Source of the DNA: Thamnaconus septentrionalis
Taxonomy: Eukaryota; Chordata; Actinopteri; Tetraodontiformes; Monacanthidae
Length of the DNA: 64,000 bases
Assembly (NCBI GenBank): GCA_009823395.1
Contig: CM020503.1
Location: forward strand, 5,114,001 to 5,178,000
Direction of reading: 5' to 3'
A program made the position numbers and the translations under genes. The notes below the pieces were generated by a model. That model saw only the letters and a list, made by a program, of their open reading frames with translations. It made no database searches and was not told the DNA's origin. Shown here piece by piece: positions 61,201 to 64,000 of this stretch (its first letter is position 1; each line of letters opens with the position of its first letter).

Positions 61201-63196
61201 CAATATTATCTCGGAGATTTCCCTAAAGAATGTGTGAACCTTCTGCTGGAGCCTCCTTGCAACACCCCATCACCCGACTGACAGTGTGTGTTCAAGCTCA
61301 GTTTATAAAGCCAAGGGGTACATTGTGAAACGGAACACAGTCTTCAGCACAGATTTTTTTTTGAATGACATCTGAAAAATGCCCCCCTCCTGGTTTTGCC
61401 AGATTTGTTCCGGAATGAAAAGACTGAGGGGGAGAAAGGGAGAGTTACCGAGGGCAACAGGGTTCGGACTCCGTTTCATTTTCTCGCCTGCTCTGTCTGC
61501 TGATTGAGAGTGGACTGGAAAGTGATCCAACCGGCAGACAAGCCCAGACACTCTGCTTACACCCTCATCAGCACCTTCCTCGCTGCTTGGCGTGTACTCT
61601 ATGTCCTTTGTGTCTGCTGCCTGAAGGTTTTATCATGAAATAGCACTTACAAGATGTGCCTTGCAATCATTAATGAAATATTTTTTCCCTTTTTCCTCTC
61701 ATGTAATCTTAAATTATACTATTAAAAACTAAAAACTACATGAATCAAACATATTATATATATATATATATATATATATCATATGACATAAGTCTCCACA
61801 AAAAAAATGAATTACTTATTTCTAACATAAAGTCCTTGACCCTTTTTTAACAGTTTGTTCTGAGTGCTGAGCACGCTCTACGGCCTGTTATTGTGACACA
61901 GGGGTGAAGGCAGACCTCGACCTCCATTTATTCCCTGTATAATACCTATCATGTGGTAATCAAGCCCTTTCAGAGTAAGGACGTGTTAAATTGAGATTTG
62001 TTAGTGTGGACATTTGGCCCGTGTACTGGAGTAACGAGTCTTTCAACAGCCAAGTGAAAAAAACAAGGTATTATCGAGTTTGTTCAGTTTGTTCATTGTA
62101 AGGAGGAGGTGCTTTTTGTTATCAGCCAGAATGTTAAAAAATGTGTAAGATCATATTTGCGGTTAAATTACTTTATTTTTTTCAAGTTGTGTAAAGGGCA
62201 GCACACAACAAGGTGCTTCCTGAAAGGCAGAGCTCAAGGAACATGAATGGCACCGACGACTGGTTGAGTTTTTTGGTTGTTGCCTGCTCCCTACTGGCAG
62301 CACAGTGTAATGCACATTCTGGTTTACTGAACACAATGATGCAGAATCATGTGTGCTTGGTTTAAAAAGTTAAAATATCAAAAATAAATATGTCTCTGCC
62401 TTCCTACATGCAAAATCTGCTTTGTGCTTATTCAAATTCTTGATTTTCATTTATTCTAAATCAAAAGCAGCATCTTCCACCTTCAAACTATTGGGTTGAT
62501 CACAGTTTCTTATATTTTAACCCGCTGAGTCCTTATAAAGTTTTTTTTTTAAAATACATATATATCGATATATAAACACATTTGAACGTCCCTCCAGGCA
62601 AATGTCTGGGGTTTTAACATGTTTCAGCTCTGGCATTGCTCTGCTTTGCGATGCAATGAGCTTGTCCTCAGGTGAGAGAAACAGAGGAGGTCATTTGTAG
62701 CCAGATTATCTCGATTGGTTGGATTCCACACTCGGCGTGTGTCTACACTTGGATCTTGAGTACGTGTCAAAACTCTGCAGTGTTCATCACGAGAGAGAAG
62801 GAGGGAGGATCAGGTTTCTCAACAGCTGATGAGAAACCTCCCCCAACCTGTCCGGTCACTCTGACTTTTCCTCACAGCTGGAGGGAGATGGTGCTGGTTG
62901 AATGTTTCCTCCTTTTCCGTTTCCACTCTCTAAGGGTCTTTTTTCCTCTCTTTTTCATGACGACAGGTTTCTCTTGTCAATGGGAATGTAAAGGCTCCTT
63001 TTCTCGGGTGAGTGACCTAACACGACTAACCAAAGAAACAATATTGTCACACTTGTCTCAGAAGCTGACAGATTGGATGGCAACACGCGCAGCACAATGA
63101 CTTCATTTGTTCCTTTCTTTCAGAGGAGGGAATCCGTTTCTGACGGTCAAGCTGAGGCCGACTGTCACCAATGACAGATCGGCGCCGGTCATTTAA
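43209..63196 (+). CDS. baiap2l1: baiap2l1 (IRTKS), I-BAR/SH3 adaptor (479 aa, 14 exons)
   Basis: BAIAP2L1/IRTKS is a cytoplasmic adaptor that bends membrane and promotes actin assembly. Exons: 43209-43259, 45251-45326, 45471-45557, 53108-53169, 54608-54679, 54929-55063, 57119-57271, 57362-57505, 58058-58178, 58316-58529, 59879-59938, 60031-60181, 62967-63007, 63124-63196; 1440 bp, all phases agree. Residues 1 to about 250 form the I-BAR (IMD) domain, with [17 protein letters not shown], the basic RRKSQGK and [20 protein letters not shown]. The SH3 domain is about 327-383 ([24 protein letters not shown]) and is split by an intron. Then come a Pro-rich segment ([10 protein letters not shown]) and a carboxy-terminal WH2-like actin-binding motif ([15 protein letters not shown]). 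Human is 511 aa. The missing residues lie mainly between the Pro-rich segment and the 41 bp exon 13. Confidence 0.95.
43260..45250. other. baiap2l1 intron 1
   Basis: This 2 kb intron has a T tract at about 43358-43390 and a G/T-rich region near 44700-44930 that includes a GGT run (44871-44906). No nested gene was recognised. Confidence 0.7.
44871..44906. repeat. GGT-rich trinucleotide tract
   Basis: Imperfect (GGT)n in baiap2l1 intron 1. The His-rich frame on the minus strand is an artefact. Confidence 0.8.
45973..45993. repeat. palindromic-core repeat, site 3
   Basis: Near-complete core, CCCTTTGTGACATCACAAAG, in baiap2l1 intron 3. Confidence 0.6.
48973..48993. repeat. palindromic-core repeat, site 4
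   Basis: CCCCTTTATGACATCACAAA with one mismatch in the left arm, in baiap2l1 intron 3. Confidence 0.6.
50197..50224. other. perfect 12 bp hairpin followed by T run
   Basis: CACTACATGATT, loop GCTG, AATCATGTAGTG, followed directly by seven T residues. It lies in baiap2l1 intron 3. No known RNA family was recognised. Confidence 0.6.
50607..50628. repeat. palindromic-core repeat, site 5
   Basis: CCCCTTTGTGATGTCATGAA in baiap2l1 intron 3. The downstream 200 bp (to about 50825) share short words with the other copies and may be part of the same element. Confidence 0.55.
57829..57854 (+). repeat. dispersed repeat fragment, copy A
   Basis: ATTTAGCCCTCTGTTT followed by GCAGCCTCCT in baiap2l1 intron 8, matched by copy B at 58683-58709. 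Surrounding words (CACGCTGTTTGTGG, TAAAGTGCTAA) also recur near copy B, so longer diverged copies are likely. Confidence 0.6.
57951..57976. repeat. palindromic-core repeat, site 6
   Basis: The most complete arms are seen here. GGCCCTGTGTGACATCACAA continues into AGGGCC, giving a 26 bp near-palindrome in baiap2l1 intron 8. Confidence 0.6.
58683..58709 (+). repeat. dispersed repeat fragment, copy B
   Basis: ATTTAGCCCTCTGTTT followed by ACTGCCTCCTA in baiap2l1 intron 10; partner of 57829-57854. Confidence 0.6.
60182..62966. other. baiap2l1 intron 12, no exon recognised
   Basis: This 2.8 kb intron lies between exon 12 (ends ATG/GTCAGC) and the 41 bp exon 13. Human BAIAP2L1 has some 30 more residues at this point. 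A phase-0 exon encoding them was looked for and not recognised, but a weakly conserved exon could be missed. If the intron is retained, the frame runs on 22 codons to a stop at 60250. Confidence 0.6.
61755..61779. repeat. (TA)n dinucleotide tract
   Basis: A short pure TA tract in baiap2l1 intron 12. Confidence 0.9.
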
Positions 63197-64000
63197 CACA
63201 AGAGGTGGAGGAGGATTTCCGACCTGCTCTCATGCCTCGCGCAACATTGCCTGACACCCTGAACATCTCCCCAACCTGACATCTCACCAGCCCATATGTT
63301 GGTCTCTTTCAGTACCTCTCCTCTATCAAAGGGATCCACTGTGTGTTTCACCACATCAATGTCTTTTACGTCAGCGACTGCAGAGCTTCACCTGCACAAA
63401 CACAAGCAACAACACGAAGAGGCTGCACAGGAATTTTGTGTCTAAGTAAGCGCAGAAGTTTCGAGTCACCCCAATTTGAAAATAGACATTCGAAGAAAAT
63501 TTGTATTTAAAAAAAAAAAAAGTTTATTGTGTTTCCTGTTGCGGCTCCACAGTAAAAGCCATTGTGTGCTACAGCGGTTAGATTTTATATTTTAGGCGCC
63601 ATATTACACCCATTTATAGATGTTCTGCTTACATCCAGGCCTCCAGTGGAGTCATTCTGCATAGTCAGTTATAGATAAAAACAAACAAAACTCTGCATAC
63701 TATAGTAGAACCAAAACCAAGGGGGTCTTGTCTCTAACTTGGAAGAACTGTAATGGTCCTTTGTGACATCACAATTTTGCAAAAGCAAAATTCATGACGA
63801 GCTCACTGGTGCGTAACAAATTACAATATTTTAGAAAAACAGTGGCAAAGTGAATTTTGCATAGCACAGGATCTGACACGGGACAAACAGACACCATATT
63901 CCATTTGCAGTGTGCAAATGCAATGTAAGGAATGGCTATTGCAGAGAGAAAAGACATTATAAATTGTCATTATAAAAGTCAGATGTCAATATATTATGAG
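63197..64000 (+). other. baiap2l1 3'UTR or downstream flank
   Basis: No AATAAA hexamer was found before the window ends, so the transcript end is unresolved. The region contains an A tract near 63509 and palindromic-core site 7. Confidence 0.5.
63755..63774. repeat. palindromic-core repeat, site 7
   Basis: GGTCCTTTGTGACATCACAA downstream of the baiap2l1 stop codon. The right arm is degraded. Confidence 0.55.

Noticed and set aside
62672..63100. 142-codon plus-strand frame
   Set aside because: It only overlaps exon 13 (62967-63007) in a different frame; the phase required by the flanking exons gives [13 protein letters not shown] instead.
1..64000. CRISPR arrays, operons, prophage or biosynthetic clusters
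   Set aside because: The window is vertebrate DNA with spliced genes; the regular repeats are all simple-sequence satellites without spacers.

Overview
This window is vertebrate nuclear DNA, almost certainly from a teleost fish. It holds four spliced protein-coding genes with GT-AG introns, AT-rich non-coding DNA with many simple repeats, and fish-type miniature transposons. The genes, left to right, are trrap (minus strand), nptx2 (plus), tmem130 (minus) and baiap2l1 (plus). The same four genes are neighbours on human 7q22, and this supports the identifications. No rRNA, tRNA, CRISPR array or bacterial-style operon was seen.

Layout. 1-24.5 kb: the 5' half of trrap, with 37 coding exons giving 1878 codons in one continuous frame plus a likely non-coding first exon; the FAT, pseudokinase and FATC half lies off the left edge. 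24.5-29.1 kb: a head-to-head intergenic region with a decayed LINE reverse-transcriptase fragment, a TATC satellite and a duplicated ~250 bp block. 29.2-32.9 kb: nptx2, five exons, 438 aa, including one GC-AG intron. 32.9-37.4 kb: a tail-to-tail intergenic region. 37.4-41.7 kb: tmem130, eight exons, 312 aa. 41.7-43.2 kb: a short head-to-head interval with an E-box and a consensus CRE. 43.2-63.2 kb: baiap2l1, 14 coding exons, 479 aa, followed by 3'UTR or flank to the window edge.

The genes do not form a pathway. TRRAP is a nuclear scaffold of the SAGA and TIP60/NuA4 acetyltransferase complexes. NPTX2 is a secreted synaptic pentraxin. TMEM130 is a PMEL/GPNMB-like single-pass membrane protein. 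BAIAP2L1 (IRTKS) is a cytoplasmic I-BAR/SH3/WH2 actin regulator. Exon models were built by hand: splice sites were read from the sequence, and every junction was checked for codon phase and for agreement with the family protein as I remember it.

The most interesting observations are these: relative to the human gene order as I recall it, the nptx2-tmem130 pair is inverted; tmem130 lacks the extracellular segment that in mammals lies between the signal peptide and the PKD domain; nptx2 has a GC-AG intron; and a near-palindromic 20-base core recurs at least seven times, in a pattern that suggests CpG decay of an old repeat family. I found no convincing new multi-gene system.
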